The notes beneath the pieces are model-generated. The model did no database searches and was not told the origin of the DNA. It worked only from the letters and a program-made list of their open reading frames with translations. A stretch of DNA of 64,000 nt from Streptomyces antnestii. GTDB lineage: Bacteria; Actinomycetota; Actinomycetes; Streptomycetales; Streptomycetaceae. Positions within the stretch are counted from its first letter, which is position 1, and every line of letters starts with the position of its first letter. A program made the translations under genes and the position numbers. The stretch is taken from contig NZ_RZYA01000012.1 in NCBI RefSeq assembly GCF_004005495.1, forward strand, positions 1-64,000, written 5' to 3'. Below are positions 1-9,243 of this stretch, piece after piece.

Positions 1-158
1 GCTCGGCGTTCCGCTCGGCCTCTTCGTCCCCTGGACCGGCAGGGGGACGGGCGCACTCGCCCAGGCCCTCCCTAAACGCCGACCATGCGGGGCCGATCAC
101 TCCGCCGGTGCCGCCGCCTCGCCCCGGGAGACATCCCGGGTCCGGCAAGGCCGACTAG
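1..158 (+). other. Possible 3' end of an upstream gene, unresolved
   Basis: The first 70 bases read in frame 2 have about 90 percent G/C at codon position 3 (about 23 codons, translation begins LGVPLGLFVPW), which looks coding. That frame has no stop before the hairpin at 171. Frame 1 stops with TAA at 73-75 and frame 3 stops with TAG at 156-158, 12 nt before the hairpin. Either a gene ends here with a frameshift, or the region is non-coding. I cannot assign a product. Confidence 0.25.
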
Positions 159-170
159 CCCGTGCGGCCA

Positions 171-229
171 CCGTCCTTCCGGGGCCTCTTCCCCCCGGCG
201 GCCGGGGGGAAGAGGCCCCGGAAGGACGG
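171..229. terminator. Strong rho-independent-like hairpin
   Basis: Perfect inverted repeat with 26-bp arms (171-196 and 204-229) and a GGCGGCC centre that can pair further. It lacks a U-tract, as is common in high-GC actinobacteria. It probably ends the transcript entering from the left edge, separating it from serB. Confidence 0.75.
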
Positions 230-322
230 GCCGCCGCCGTCGGGAGGAAGGCCGCCGGGCCGGCGCTGAGGCCCGGCGCGCCTGGCGGGCCCCGCCCCGG
301 TCATGGCGGGGGGAGGAAGCGC

Positions 323-491
323 GTCGTCCGGCTTACAGGACTCGTACCGTCTGGCTTCAGGGGCCTCGTACCGCCCGGATTCAAGGGCTCGTACCGTTCG
401 GCTTCAGAGGCAGGCCCGCACCACTGGGATTCAGGGCCCCGCCCCGCCCGGCGCATGGCGAACCGGCCGCCCTGCGCGTGGCGAACCGGCC
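323..491. repeat. Degenerate 23-24 bp minisatellite upstream of serB
   Basis: Three units begin CTCGTACCG at 341, 365 and 388. Flanking weaker units lie at about 323 and 418. A second family, GCRTGGCGAACCGGCC-like, occurs at 451 and 474 with the same 23-bp step. No gene is supported between 159 and 572; the only other content is the hairpin at 171-229 and the GGGAG Shine-Dalgarno sequence of serB. Confidence 0.7.
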
Positions 492-572
492 GGTCGGGTG
501 GGGTGTGGGACGTGTCCGCCACGCGGACCTCCGCCGCGCCACTCGGCGCGGGCCGGATAACGTGGGAGCACC

Positions 573-1811
573 ATGAGTGCTTCGCAGCCCCGTCACCCCG
601 CCGACGTCCCGGTCGCAGTTCCGGACGACGTCCCGACGCTCCTCGTCAAGATATTCGGCAAGGACCGCCCCGGCATCACCGCCGGGCTCTTCGACACCCT
701 CGCCGCCTACTCCGTCGATGTCGTCGACATCGAGCAGGTCGTCACCCGTGGCCGCATCGTGCTGTGCGCCCTGGTCACGGAGCCGCCGCCCGGTCTCGAG
801 GGCGATCTGCGGTCCACCGTCCACAGCTGGGCGGAGTCCATGCGGATGCAGGCCGAGATCATCTCGGGCATCGGCGACAACCGCCCGCGCGGGCTCGGCC
901 GCTCGCTCGTCACCGTGCTCGGTCACCCGCTGACCGCGGAGACGACGGCCGCCATCGCCGCCAAGATCACCGGCACCGGCGGCAACATCGACCGTATCTT
1001 CCGGCTCGCGAAGTACCCCGTGACCGCGGTCGAGTTCGCCGTCTCCGGCACCGAGACCGAGCCGCTGCGCACCGCGCTGGCGACCGAGTCGGCGGCGCTC
1101 GGCGTCGATGTCGCGGTCGTCGCGGCCGGGCTGCACCGGCGCGCGCAGCGTCTCGTCGTCATGGACGTCGACTCGACGCTCATCCAGGACGAGGTGATCG
1201 AGCTCTTCGCGGCTCACGCCGGCTGCGAGGACAAGGTCGCCGAGGTGACCGCGGCGGCGATGCGGGGCGAGCTCGACTTCGAGCAGTCGCTGCACGCGCG
1301 CGTGGCACTGCTCGAAGGGCTCGACGCGTCGGTCGTCGACAAGGTCCGCAGCGAGGTCAGGCTCACCCCGGGTGCCCGGACCCTGATCCGTACGCTGAAG
1401 CGGCTCGGCTATCAAGTGGGCGTGGTCTCGGGTGGGTTCACGCAGGTCACGGACGATCTGCAGGACCGGCTCGGGCTCGACTTCGCCCAGGCCAACACCC
1501 TGGAGATAGTCGACGGGAAGCTGACCGGCCGGGTCACCGGCGAGATCGTGGACCGCGCGGGCAAGGCGCGTCTGCTGCGCCGGTTCGCCGCGGAGGCCGG
1601 GGTGCCGCTCGCGCAGACCGTGGCGATCGGTGACGGTGCCAACGACCTGGACATGCTGAACGCGGCGGGGCTCGGCGTCGCCTTCAACGCGAAGCCCGTG
1701 GTCCGCGAGGCCGCGCACACCGCGGTGAACGTGCCGTTCCTCGACACCGTCCTCTACCTCCTCGGCATCACCCGCGAAGAGGTCGAGGCGGCGGACGCCC
1801 ACGACGACTGA
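573..1811 (+). CDS. serB: Phosphoserine phosphatase with N-terminal ACT domain
   Basis: Hydrolyses O-phospho-L-serine to serine, the last step of the phosphorylated serine pathway in the cytoplasm. The 412-aa protein has an N-terminal ACT-type region (about residues 20-180, with GKDRPGITAGLF) and a C-terminal HAD phosphatase domain. HAD motif I is DVDST with nucleophile D198 and acid/base D200, and the last motif is GDGAND around D354. The long N-terminal extension is typical of actinobacterial SerB. The ATG at 573 follows GGGAG at 5 nt. The stop codon lies in an 11-bp tandem repeat. Confidence 0.95.
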   Translation: MSASQPRHPADVPVAVPDDVPTLLVKIFGKDRPGITAGLFDTLAAYSVDVVDIEQVVTRGRIVLCALVTEPPPGLEGDLRSTVHSWAESMRMQAEIISGIGDNRPRGLGRSLVTVLGHPLTAETTAAIAAKITGTGGNIDRIFRLAKYPVTAVEFAVSGTETEPLRTALATESAALGVDVAVVAAGLHRRAQRLVVMDVDSTLIQDEVIELFAAHAGCEDKVAEVTAAAMRGELDFEQSLHARVALLEGLDASVVDKVRSEVRLTPGARTLIRTLKRLGYQVGVVSGGFTQVTDDLQDRLGLDFAQANTLEIVDGKLTGRVTGEIVDRAGKARLLRRFAAEAGVPLAQTVAIGDGANDLDMLNAAGLGVAFNAKPVVREAAHTAVNVPFLDTVLYLLGITREEVEAADAHDD

Positions 1812-1835
1812 GTGACGACTGAGTGACGACTGAGT
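1803..1835 (+). repeat. 11-bp tandem repeat spanning the serB stop codon
   Basis: Three copies of GACGACTGAGT run through the stop codon (TGA 1809-1811). Further TGA triplets at 1813 and 1820 close the other two frames. Confidence 0.9.
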
Positions 1836-1857
1836 AGGGTCACCTCACTCGTGCCGC

Positions 1858-1906
1858 TACGCCGACGGGCCCCGGTATCCGTGCGATACCGGGGCCCGTC
1901 GGCGTA
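1858..1906. terminator. Bidirectional terminator between serB and the SixA-like gene
   Basis: Perfect 22-bp stem (1858-1879 with 1885-1906) and a 5-nt CGTGC loop, placed between two convergent genes. Confidence 0.9.
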
Positions 1907-1944
1907 TCAGGGTCCGGTCCGGCGGCGCCGCGGGACCGGGGCCG

Positions 1945-2463
1945 TCACTTGGACGGCGCCCAGTAGTCGAGGAGGGTGGCCGCGCCCGGTTCGACCGCCT
2001 TCCAGGGGCCGGTGAAGGACAGGACCGCGAAGGCGGAGGTCGGGAAGCCGCGCCGGGCCATCCGCTCCCCCGCGTCGCCCTCGACCTTCCCGGCGAGGAC
2101 ATCGGCGAGCCCGTGGATGCCGGGGTTGTGGCCGATCAGCACCACGTTCCGCACGTCGTCCGGGGTCTCGTTGAGTACGGCGATGAGCTCGCCGGGCGAG
2201 GCCTCGTAGATCCGCTCCTCGTACACGGTCCTGGGCCGCTGGGGCAGCTCCGAGACGGCGAGCTTCCACGTCTCGCGGGTCCTCACCGAGGTCGAGCAGA
2301 GGGCCAGCTCGAGGTCGATACCGGAGTCGGCGAGCTTGCGGCCGGCGACGGGGGCGTCCTTGCGTCCCCTCTCCGCGAGCGGCCTCTCATGATCGGAGAC
2401 CTGGGGCCAGTCCGCCTTCGCATGTCGGAAAAGGACAATCCTGCGGGGTTCTGCGACGCTCAT
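1945..2463 (-). CDS. SixA-like histidine phosphatase family protein
   Basis: 172-aa member of the histidine phosphatase (phosphoglycerate mutase-like) superfamily, closest in size and layout to SixA phosphohistidine phosphatases. The catalytic RHAKADWP motif (R13, H14) is near the N-terminus and the second catalytic histidine is in GHNPGIHGLAD. The substrate is not evident from the sequence. The start at MSVAEPRR places RHA at the usual distance; an upstream in-frame ATG at 2535 would add 24 unlikely residues. Confidence 0.85.
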   Translation of the reverse strand: MSVAEPRRIVLFRHAKADWPQVSDHERPLAERGRKDAPVAGRKLADSGIDLELALCSTSVRTRETWKLAVSELPQRPRTVYEERIYEASPGELIAVLNETPDDVRNVVLIGHNPGIHGLADVLAGKVEGDAGERMARRGFPTSAFAVLSFTGPWKAVEPGAATLLDYWAPSK

Positions 2464-2550
2464 GGGTCCCAGCTTCGCACGAAACCCGCCATAGGGCGCT
2501 GGGAGTTGACGTGCTCGACCTGCAAGGGTGAACAAGGCCTCCGGGGCCGC

Positions 2551-2766
2551 TCACGGGGCCGTGTGCAGCACCGCCTGCTGGATGCGGGCGAGGAGGTGGC
2601 CTAGCGCCGGGTCGCCGGTCGCGGCGTGCGCGTCGGCCGGATTGCGTATGAGAAGCAGGAGCGCGGCGAAGGTGATCGCGGGCAGGACGATCGCCCACCA
2701 CGGGAGCCTGATGTCGACGCCGCCCGCTTGCGCCGGGTGGGGCCGGGTGTGCGTAGGGGCCGACAT
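2551..2766 (-). CDS. Small single-pass membrane protein
   Basis: 71-aa protein with one hydrophobic segment (about residues 22-41, starting LPWWAIVLPA), a Pro/His-rich N-terminal head and an Ala/His-rich tail. The start at MSAPTHTR is preferred over an upstream extension because the extra 63 residues have no protein-like character. I do not recognise a family. The 257 bases to the next gene hold short direct repeats and a hairpin at 2944-2969. Confidence 0.6.
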   Translation of the reverse strand: MSAPTHTRPHPAQAGGVDIRLPWWAIVLPAITFAALLLLIRNPADAHAATGDPALGHLLARIQQAVLHTAP

Positions 2767-2943
2767 GACGCCTCCGGGGTCCTCGAGATGCTCGGTGCCG
2801 TGGCCGCGGTGTTCGCGGTCACATCTCGAAGGTACGGAAGCCGGGGCCCTCAACCCATCCGGTGATCCACCCAGTTGACCCTGAGACTGCCCCCCTAGGG
2901 GTTGGTGGGGCCAGCACCAGTGGATGGTGGGGCCGGCACCACC

Positions 2944-2969
2944 GTCCCCGGCCACAAGGGTCCGGGGAC
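2944..2969 (-). terminator. Hairpin downstream of the 39-aa membrane protein gene
   Basis: Perfect 8-bp GC-rich stem (2944-2951 with 2962-2969), located 3' of the minus-strand gene ending at 3024. Confidence 0.5.
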
Positions 2970-3023
2970 GCGGGTCACGGTGACGGTGACGGGATCGAAG
3001 CGCTGATCACGGTGACGTGGTGA

Positions 3024-3143
3024 TCACGGCGAGGCGATCGACGCGATGACCGCGATGATCACGGTGATGGCCAGCATCGCGCCGAGCACCATGAGGAGCT
3101 TCTTCTGGCCGTTCTGGGGGTTCGGATCGAGCACAGGCGACAT
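3024..3143 (-). CDS. 39-aa transporter-associated membrane microprotein
   Basis: Tiny ORF encoding MSPVLDPNPQNGQKKLLMVL followed by a hydrophobic helix ending IASP. The NPQNGQKK head and single transmembrane helix match a microprotein that I recall being annotated in Streptomyces as an SGM_5486 family transporter-associated protein. It lies just downstream of, and on the same strand as, the CynX-type transporter gene, consistent with that association. Function unknown. It is too short for ordinary gene calling. Confidence 0.75.
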   Translation of the reverse strand: MSPVLDPNPQNGQKKLLMVLGAMLAITVIIAVIASIASP

Positions 3144-3165
3144 GCGGCCAGTCTCGCACCCTTTG

Positions 3166-3219
3166 CCCCGGCTTCCGGAGCCGGGGTGGGGTCCGTCCCG
3201 GCTTCCGGAGCCGGGACGG
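3166..3219 (-). terminator. Two tandem identical-core hairpins
   Basis: Two hairpins, 3166-3186 and 3193-3219, share the same CCGGCTTCCGGAGCCGG core. They lie between the transporter stop (3256) and the microprotein start (3143). They may attenuate or protect the transcript rather than fully terminate it. Confidence 0.7.
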
Positions 3220-3255
3220 AGACGGGCCGGAGCCGGGCAGAACCCCGCCTGGCGG

Positions 3256-4539
3256 TCAGCGCGCGGCGGCCGGAGCCAGCTCGTCCTCGACCGTACGGTT
3301 GCGGCCCGCGAAGACGCCGACCACGATCTGCGGCACCATCAGCGCGGCCATGAGCGCGATCGGCATGCCCCAGCCGCCGCTGTGCTGGTAGAGGACGCCG
3401 ACGAGGAGCGGCCCAGGGATCGAGATCAGGTAACCGGTGGACTGGGCGAAAGCGGAGAGCTTGACGACGCCGGCGCCCGTGCGGGATCGCATGCCGACCA
3501 TGGTGAGGGCCAGCGGGAAGGCGCAGTTGGAGATGCCGAGCAGGACCGCCCAGATCCAGGCTCCGGAGGCCGGGGCGAAGTACAGGCCCGCGTAACCGGC
3601 CAGGCCGCACACGCCGAGGAAGACCACCATCGGGCCCTGGCTGGGCAGCCGGGCGGCGACGCGCGGGATGACGAAGCCGAGCGGCACACCCATCACCATG
3701 CAGACGGCGAGCAGCACACCGGCGGTCGAGGCGGAGACCCCGGCGTCGCGGAAGATCTGCGCCATCCAGCCCATGGTGATGTACGCCGCCGTGGCCTGGA
3801 GGCCGAAGAAGAAGGCGAGCGCCCAGGCGGTGCGGCTGCGGGCGATGCGCAGACCGCCGCCCTCGGCGCCGTCGGCGGGCGCGGCCTCGGCCGGTGCGGC
3901 CCCGCTCTCCTGCGCGGCGTCCTTCCGGCGTCGGACCAGCGGGAGCCAGGGCAGCACGGCGGCGGCGCCGAGGAGGGCCCACACGGCGAGGCCGGTCTTC
4001 CAGCTGCCGCCGAGGGCGCTGGTCACCGGGACGGTGATGGCGGCGGCCGTCGAGGTGCCCGCGGCCAGGGCCATCGAGTAGAGGCCGGTCATGGTGCCGA
4101 CCTTGTCGGGGAACCAGCGCTTGACGATGACGGGCATCAGGATGTTGGCGACCGCGATGCCCATCAGGGCGAGGGCTGTGGCGGCCAGGAAGGCGACCGT
4201 GTTCCCCGTGTAGGGGCGGATGACCAGGCCGGCGGCGATGGCGGCCATGCCGAAGCAGACGACGGCGGCGGGGCCGAAGCGCTTGGCGAGCCGGGGCGCG
4301 GTGACGCCGAAGATCGCGAAGCAGAGCGGCGGCACGGAGGTGAGGACGCCCGCGACGCTGCCGCTCATGCCGAGCCCGTCGCGCACCTCTTCGAGGAGGG
4401 CGCCGAGGCTGGTGATGGCGGGGCGCAGGTTCAGAGCGGCGAGGACGATGCCCACTGTCATCAGACGCACGGTCCACGTGCGCGTGGGGGCTGATTTCGC
4501 TTCGGGTGCGGTCTCGGTTCGTAGCGGGGTCTGTGTCAT
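3256..4539 (-). CDS. CynX/NimT family MFS transporter
   Basis: 427-aa polytopic membrane protein with about 12 hydrophobic segments, beginning with TVRLMTVGIVLAALNLRPAI and GALLEEVRDGLGMS, typical of the CynX/NimT (cyanate and 2-nitroimidazole) branch of the major facilitator superfamily. The substrate is not deducible. The ATG at 4539 has GAGGAA 9 nt upstream; an ATG at 4563 is a possible alternative. It is divergent from a FadR-type regulator with a palindrome between them, so it is the likely regulatory target. Confidence 0.88.
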   Translation of the reverse strand: MTQTPLRTETAPEAKSAPTRTWTVRLMTVGIVLAALNLRPAITSLGALLEEVRDGLGMSGSVAGVLTSVPPLCFAIFGVTAPRLAKRFGPAAVVCFGMAAIAAGLVIRPYTGNTVAFLAATALALMGIAVANILMPVIVKRWFPDKVGTMTGLYSMALAAGTSTAAAITVPVTSALGGSWKTGLAVWALLGAAAVLPWLPLVRRRKDAAQESGAAPAEAAPADGAEGGGLRIARSRTAWALAFFFGLQATAAYITMGWMAQIFRDAGVSASTAGVLLAVCMVMGVPLGFVIPRVAARLPSQGPMVVFLGVCGLAGYAGLYFAPASGAWIWAVLLGISNCAFPLALTMVGMRSRTGAGVVKLSAFAQSTGYLISIPGPLLVGVLYQHSGGWGMPIALMAALMVPQIVVGVFAGRNRTVEDELAPAAAR

Positions 4540-4587
4540 CGTCGGGGTTTCCTCACTGGCCATGAACCCATCTTAGATTCATGGGAT

Positions 4588-4603
4588 GATTGGATGTCCA
4601 ATC
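4588..4603. promoter_or_regulatory. Candidate FadR/GntR operator
   Basis: Perfect inverted repeat GATTGGA-TG-TCCAATC in the divergent promoter region. The TTGG...CCAA-type palindrome with a short centre fits GntR-family sites. A second imperfect element, CCCAT-N8-ATGGG, lies at 4568-4585. Confidence 0.65.
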
Positions 4604-4674
4604 GATCAGGGTCACACTGGTCACATCACACCGTCCGCCCCCGGTTCGCCCCGGACACTGCACCAAGGACCGTC

Positions 4675-5337
4675 ATGCCCCTGACCTCCCCCAGGCGCTC
4701 GGCTCTCTCCGAACAGGTCATCGCCGAGCTGCGCGCCCAGATCTCGTCGGGCGAGTGGCCGGTCGGCTCGCGCATCCCGACCGAGCCCGAACTGGTCGAA
4801 CAGCTCGGTGTCGCCCGCAACACGGTGCGCGAGGCCGTGCGCGCGCTCGCCCACAACGGCCTGCTCGACATCCGGCAGGGCTCGGGCACCTATGTCGTCG
4901 CGACCAGCGAGCTGGCGGGTGTGATGCAGCGCCGCTTCGCGGACGCCGACACCCGGCACGTCGCCGAACTGCGGTCGACCCTGGAGTCCAGCGCGGCGAG
5001 CCTGGCCGCGCAGCGCCGTACCGAGCGCGATCTCAAGCAGCTCGACGCACTGATGGTGCGCCGTGAGGACGCGTGGGAGTCGGGCGACGCGGAGGCGTTC
5101 GTGGCGGCCGACGCGACGTTCCACCTGGCGGTCGTGGCCGCGTCCCACAACGACGTGATGACGGCGATGTACGCGGATCTGGGCGAGGTCCTGCGGGACG
5201 TCCTGCGCGGCGACGTGGGCGAGCATCTGACGCCCGAGAACCACATGGACCACACGCGTCTGCTCGACGCGATCCGGGCGGGCGACGCCGAGGCGGCCGC
5301 GGCGGAGGCGGCGAGCTACCCGTTCCTGTGCCGCTGA
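4675..5337 (+). CDS. FadR/GntR family transcriptional regulator (FCD domain)
   Basis: 220-aa regulator. The N-terminal winged helix includes SEQVIAELRAQISSGEWPVG and RIPTEPELVEQLGVARNTVR, followed by a helical FCD ligand-binding domain containing LRSTLESSAASLAA and ATFHLAVVAASHND. The start at 4675 follows AAGGA at 6 nt. The longer reading from 4594 would begin inside the palindrome and is less likely. It presumably controls the divergent CynX-type transporter and itself. Confidence 0.9.
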   Translation: MPLTSPRRSALSEQVIAELRAQISSGEWPVGSRIPTEPELVEQLGVARNTVREAVRALAHNGLLDIRQGSGTYVVATSELAGVMQRRFADADTRHVAELRSTLESSAASLAAQRRTERDLKQLDALMVRREDAWESGDAEAFVAADATFHLAVVAASHNDVMTAMYADLGEVLRDVLRGDVGEHLTPENHMDHTRLLDAIRAGDAEAAAAEAASYPFLCR

Positions 5338-5439
5338 GGCCTCCCCGGCCGGCCCGCGGACCGGTGAGCCGACGACGGCCCTCGCGCATCAGTCGCCAGT
5401 CCTGACCTCCTGACCCATCATTCGCCGGTCCTGCCCCCC

Positions 5440-5811
5440 TCAGTCGTCAGTCCTCGCGTGGCTGACCCAGGCCGAGCGGACCTCTTTCCAGCACCGGCCG
5501 GTGAGCCGCACGGTCTCGGCCGCACCGGCCGGGCGCGGCGCGCCGTCGCTGTCGATGTCCCACCAGCGGTCGCACTCGATGTGGAGGCTGACCGCGTCGG
5601 TCTCCGGATACGGGTTGTGGCAGTACGCCGTCACCTCCGAGCCGGTGACGGCCACCCGGCAGTCAGCCCCGAACGGTTCGGTCCTACGGTCGCCGTCGGA
5701 CACGCGCGCGTGGGGTGCGGTTCGAGCGGTGTGGGAAGCGGCGTCGTACGGCACCGCGAGGAGGAGGACGAGGATCGCGATGACCGGGACACCACGCTGG
5801 GAGAGGCGCAC
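5440..5811 (-). CDS. Small secreted protein with four cysteines
   Basis: 123-aa protein with a signal peptide (MRLSQRG followed by a hydrophobic core, cleavage near residue 25-29). The mature domain has cysteines in GADCRV, AYCHNP, HIECDR and GRCWKE, probably forming two disulfides after export. The start is GTG, with AGGAGG 8 nt upstream. No family recognised. Confidence 0.7.
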   Translation of the reverse strand: MRLSQRGVPVIAILVLLLAVPYDAASHTARTAPHARVSDGDRRTEPFGADCRVAVTGSEVTAYCHNPYPETDAVSLHIECDRWWDIDSDGAPRPAGAAETVRLTGRCWKEVRSAWVSHARTDD

Positions 5812-5906
5812 AAGGGGGACCTCCTCGGCCGTACGGGTGAGGGGGAACGCCCTCTCAGCCTGCGTGACGGCCCCGCGCGCCCGCCCGGCCGGTGGGCCGA
5901 ACGGGT

Positions 5907-5945
5907 GACGCCCCGCTCCCCGCGCGGTGCGGGGAGCGGGGCGTC
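5907..5945 (-). terminator. Terminator of the fabG-fabI operon
   Basis: Perfect 17-bp stem (5907-5923 with 5929-5945) and a 5-nt loop, 34 nt beyond the fabI stop codon. Confidence 0.85.
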
Positions 5946-5979
5946 GGCCACGTAAGGGCTGTCAGGCGGGTACGAGCGA

Positions 5980-6765
5980 TCAGGCGCCGATCGCGTGCAG
6001 GCCGCCGTCGACGTGGATGATCTCGCCGGTGGTCTTCGGGAACCAGTCGCTCAGCAGGGCGACGATGCCGCGGCCGGCGGGCTCCGGGTCCTCCAGCTTC
6101 CACTCCAGCGGGGAGCGGCTGTCCCAGACGGCGGCGAGCTCGCTGAAGCCGGGGATCGACTTCGCGGCCATCGAGCCGAGCGGACCGGCGGAGACCAGGT
6201 TGCAGCGGATGTTCTGCTTGCCGAGGTCACGCGCCATGTAGCGGCTCGTGGCCTCCAGGGCGGCCTTGGTCGGGCCCATCCAGTCGTACTGCGGCCAGGC
6301 GAACTGCGCGTCGAAGGTGAGGCCGACGATGGAGCCGCCCTCGGTCATCAGCGGCAGCAGCGCCATCGTCAGCGACTTCAGGGAGAAAGCGGAGACGTTC
6401 ATGGCGGTGGCCACGGACTCGAACGGCGTGTTCAGGAAGTTGCCGCCGAGCGCGTCCTGCGGCGCGAAGCCGATGGAGTGCACGATGCCGTCGAGACGGT
6501 CGCCCAGGTGCTCACGGACCTGGCCCTCCAGACGGGCGAGGTGCTCGTCGTTCGAGACGTCGAGCTCCAGGACCTTGACCTTGTCGGGCTGGGGCAGCTT
6601 CTTGGCGATGCGCTCGGTCAGCGTCGGCCGGGGCCAGGCGGTGAGGATGATCTCCGCGCCCTGCTCCTGGGCCAGCTTCGCGGCGTGGAAGGCGATGGAG
6701 GACTCCATCAGCACACCGGTGATGAGGATCTTCTTGCCCTCGAGGATTCCAGACGAGTTCGTCAT
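5980..6765 (-). CDS. fabI: Enoyl-[acyl-carrier-protein] reductase (NADH), FabI/InhA type
   Basis: Catalyses the last reduction of each type II fatty acid elongation cycle, trans-2-enoyl-ACP to acyl-ACP. 261 aa with a divergent SDR fold: N-terminal KKILITGVLMESSIAFHAAK and the FabI-type catalytic spacing Y-x6-K in YDWMGPTKAAL. The C-terminal GGLHAIGA is typical. It starts 5 nt after the fabG stop, so the two reductases are cotranscribed. Confidence 0.95.
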   Translation of the reverse strand: MTNSSGILEGKKILITGVLMESSIAFHAAKLAQEQGAEIILTAWPRPTLTERIAKKLPQPDKVKVLELDVSNDEHLARLEGQVREHLGDRLDGIVHSIGFAPQDALGGNFLNTPFESVATAMNVSAFSLKSLTMALLPLMTEGGSIVGLTFDAQFAWPQYDWMGPTKAALEATSRYMARDLGKQNIRCNLVSAGPLGSMAAKSIPGFSELAAVWDSRSPLEWKLEDPEPAGRGIVALLSDWFPKTTGEIIHVDGGLHAIGA

Positions 6766-6770
6766 CGTGC

Positions 6771-7487
6771 TCAGTGACCCATTCCCAGTCCGCCGTCAAC
6801 CGGGATGACGGCTCCAGTGATGTACGAGGCGTCGTCGGAGGCGAGGAACTTCACCGTGGCGGCGATCTCCTCCGGCTGCGCGTAGCGGCCGAGCGGCACC
6901 TGCTTCACGATGCCCTCGCGCTGCTCGTCGGTGAGCGCCTTGGTCATGTCGGTGTCGACGAAACCGGGCGCGACGACGTTGAAAGTGAGGTTGCGCGACC
7001 CGAGCTCACGGGCGAGGGAACGCGCGAATCCGACCAGACCCGCCTTCGACGCGGCGTAGTTCGCCTGACCGGCGGAGCCGAGCAGGCCGACCACGGAGGA
7101 GATCAGCACGACGCGGCCCTTCTTGGCGCGCAGCATGCCGCGGTTGGCCCGCTTCACGACGCGGAAGGTGCCGGTGAGGTTGGTGTCGAGGACCGACGTG
7201 AAGTCCTCCTCGGACATGCGCATGAGGAGCTGGTCCTTGGTCACGCCGGCGTTGGCCACGAGGACCTCGACGGGACCGTGCTTGTCCTCGATCTCCTTGT
7301 AGGCCTGCTCCACCTGCTCGCTGTCGGTGATGTCGCACTTGACGGCGAGGAAGCCGGCCTTCTCCAGCTCGGCGGCGTCGCCCGAGCGGTACGTGATCGC
7401 GACCTTGTCGCCGGCGTCGGCGAAAGCACGGGCGATGGCGAGGCCGATGCCCCGGTTTCCTCCGGTGACGAGAACCGAGCGGCTCAA
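6771..7487 (-). CDS. fabG: 3-oxoacyl-[acyl-carrier-protein] reductase
   Basis: NADPH-dependent reduction of 3-ketoacyl-ACP in fatty acid elongation. 238-aa classical SDR with the TGGNRGIG cofactor motif at the N-terminus, NNAG-equivalent NAGV, the catalytic SSVVG serine region and YAASK. The start is TTG at 7487, preceded by AAAGGG at about 8 nt; the open frame upstream to 8237 is antisense to tldD and not coding. First gene of the fabG-fabI pair. Confidence 0.95.
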   Translation of the reverse strand: MSRSVLVTGGNRGIGLAIARAFADAGDKVAITYRSGDAAELEKAGFLAVKCDITDSEQVEQAYKEIEDKHGPVEVLVANAGVTKDQLLMRMSEEDFTSVLDTNLTGTFRVVKRANRGMLRAKKGRVVLISSVVGLLGSAGQANYAASKAGLVGFARSLARELGSRNLTFNVVAPGFVDTDMTKALTDEQREGIVKQVPLGRYAQPEEIAATVKFLASDDASYITGAVIPVDGGLGMGH

Positions 7488-7719
7488 CGGATCACCCTTT
7501 CGATAGCGGGTCTGGTACCTCGAAAACCTATCGGTACCGCCCGGGATACGGAGAATCGGCCACCGACAGTGGCGCCGGACAGTCGCTGTCGGGTCCCTAC
7601 AGAAAAGTGTGGCCGCGGGGGCCGCCGACGCGACATGATCGGAGCTGACCGGTGCCCGCGTCCGGGGACGGCCGGCGCCCGAGGCTCCTGACAGCGCTCC
7701 ACACCAAAGGGAGACATCC

Positions 7720-9239
<1,520 letters not shown>

Positions 9240-9243
<4 letters not shown>

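Noticed and set aside
3046..4494. 482-codon plus-strand frame over the CynX-type gene
   Set aside because: Antisense shadow, Gly/Asp/Arg-rich without any recognisable fold.
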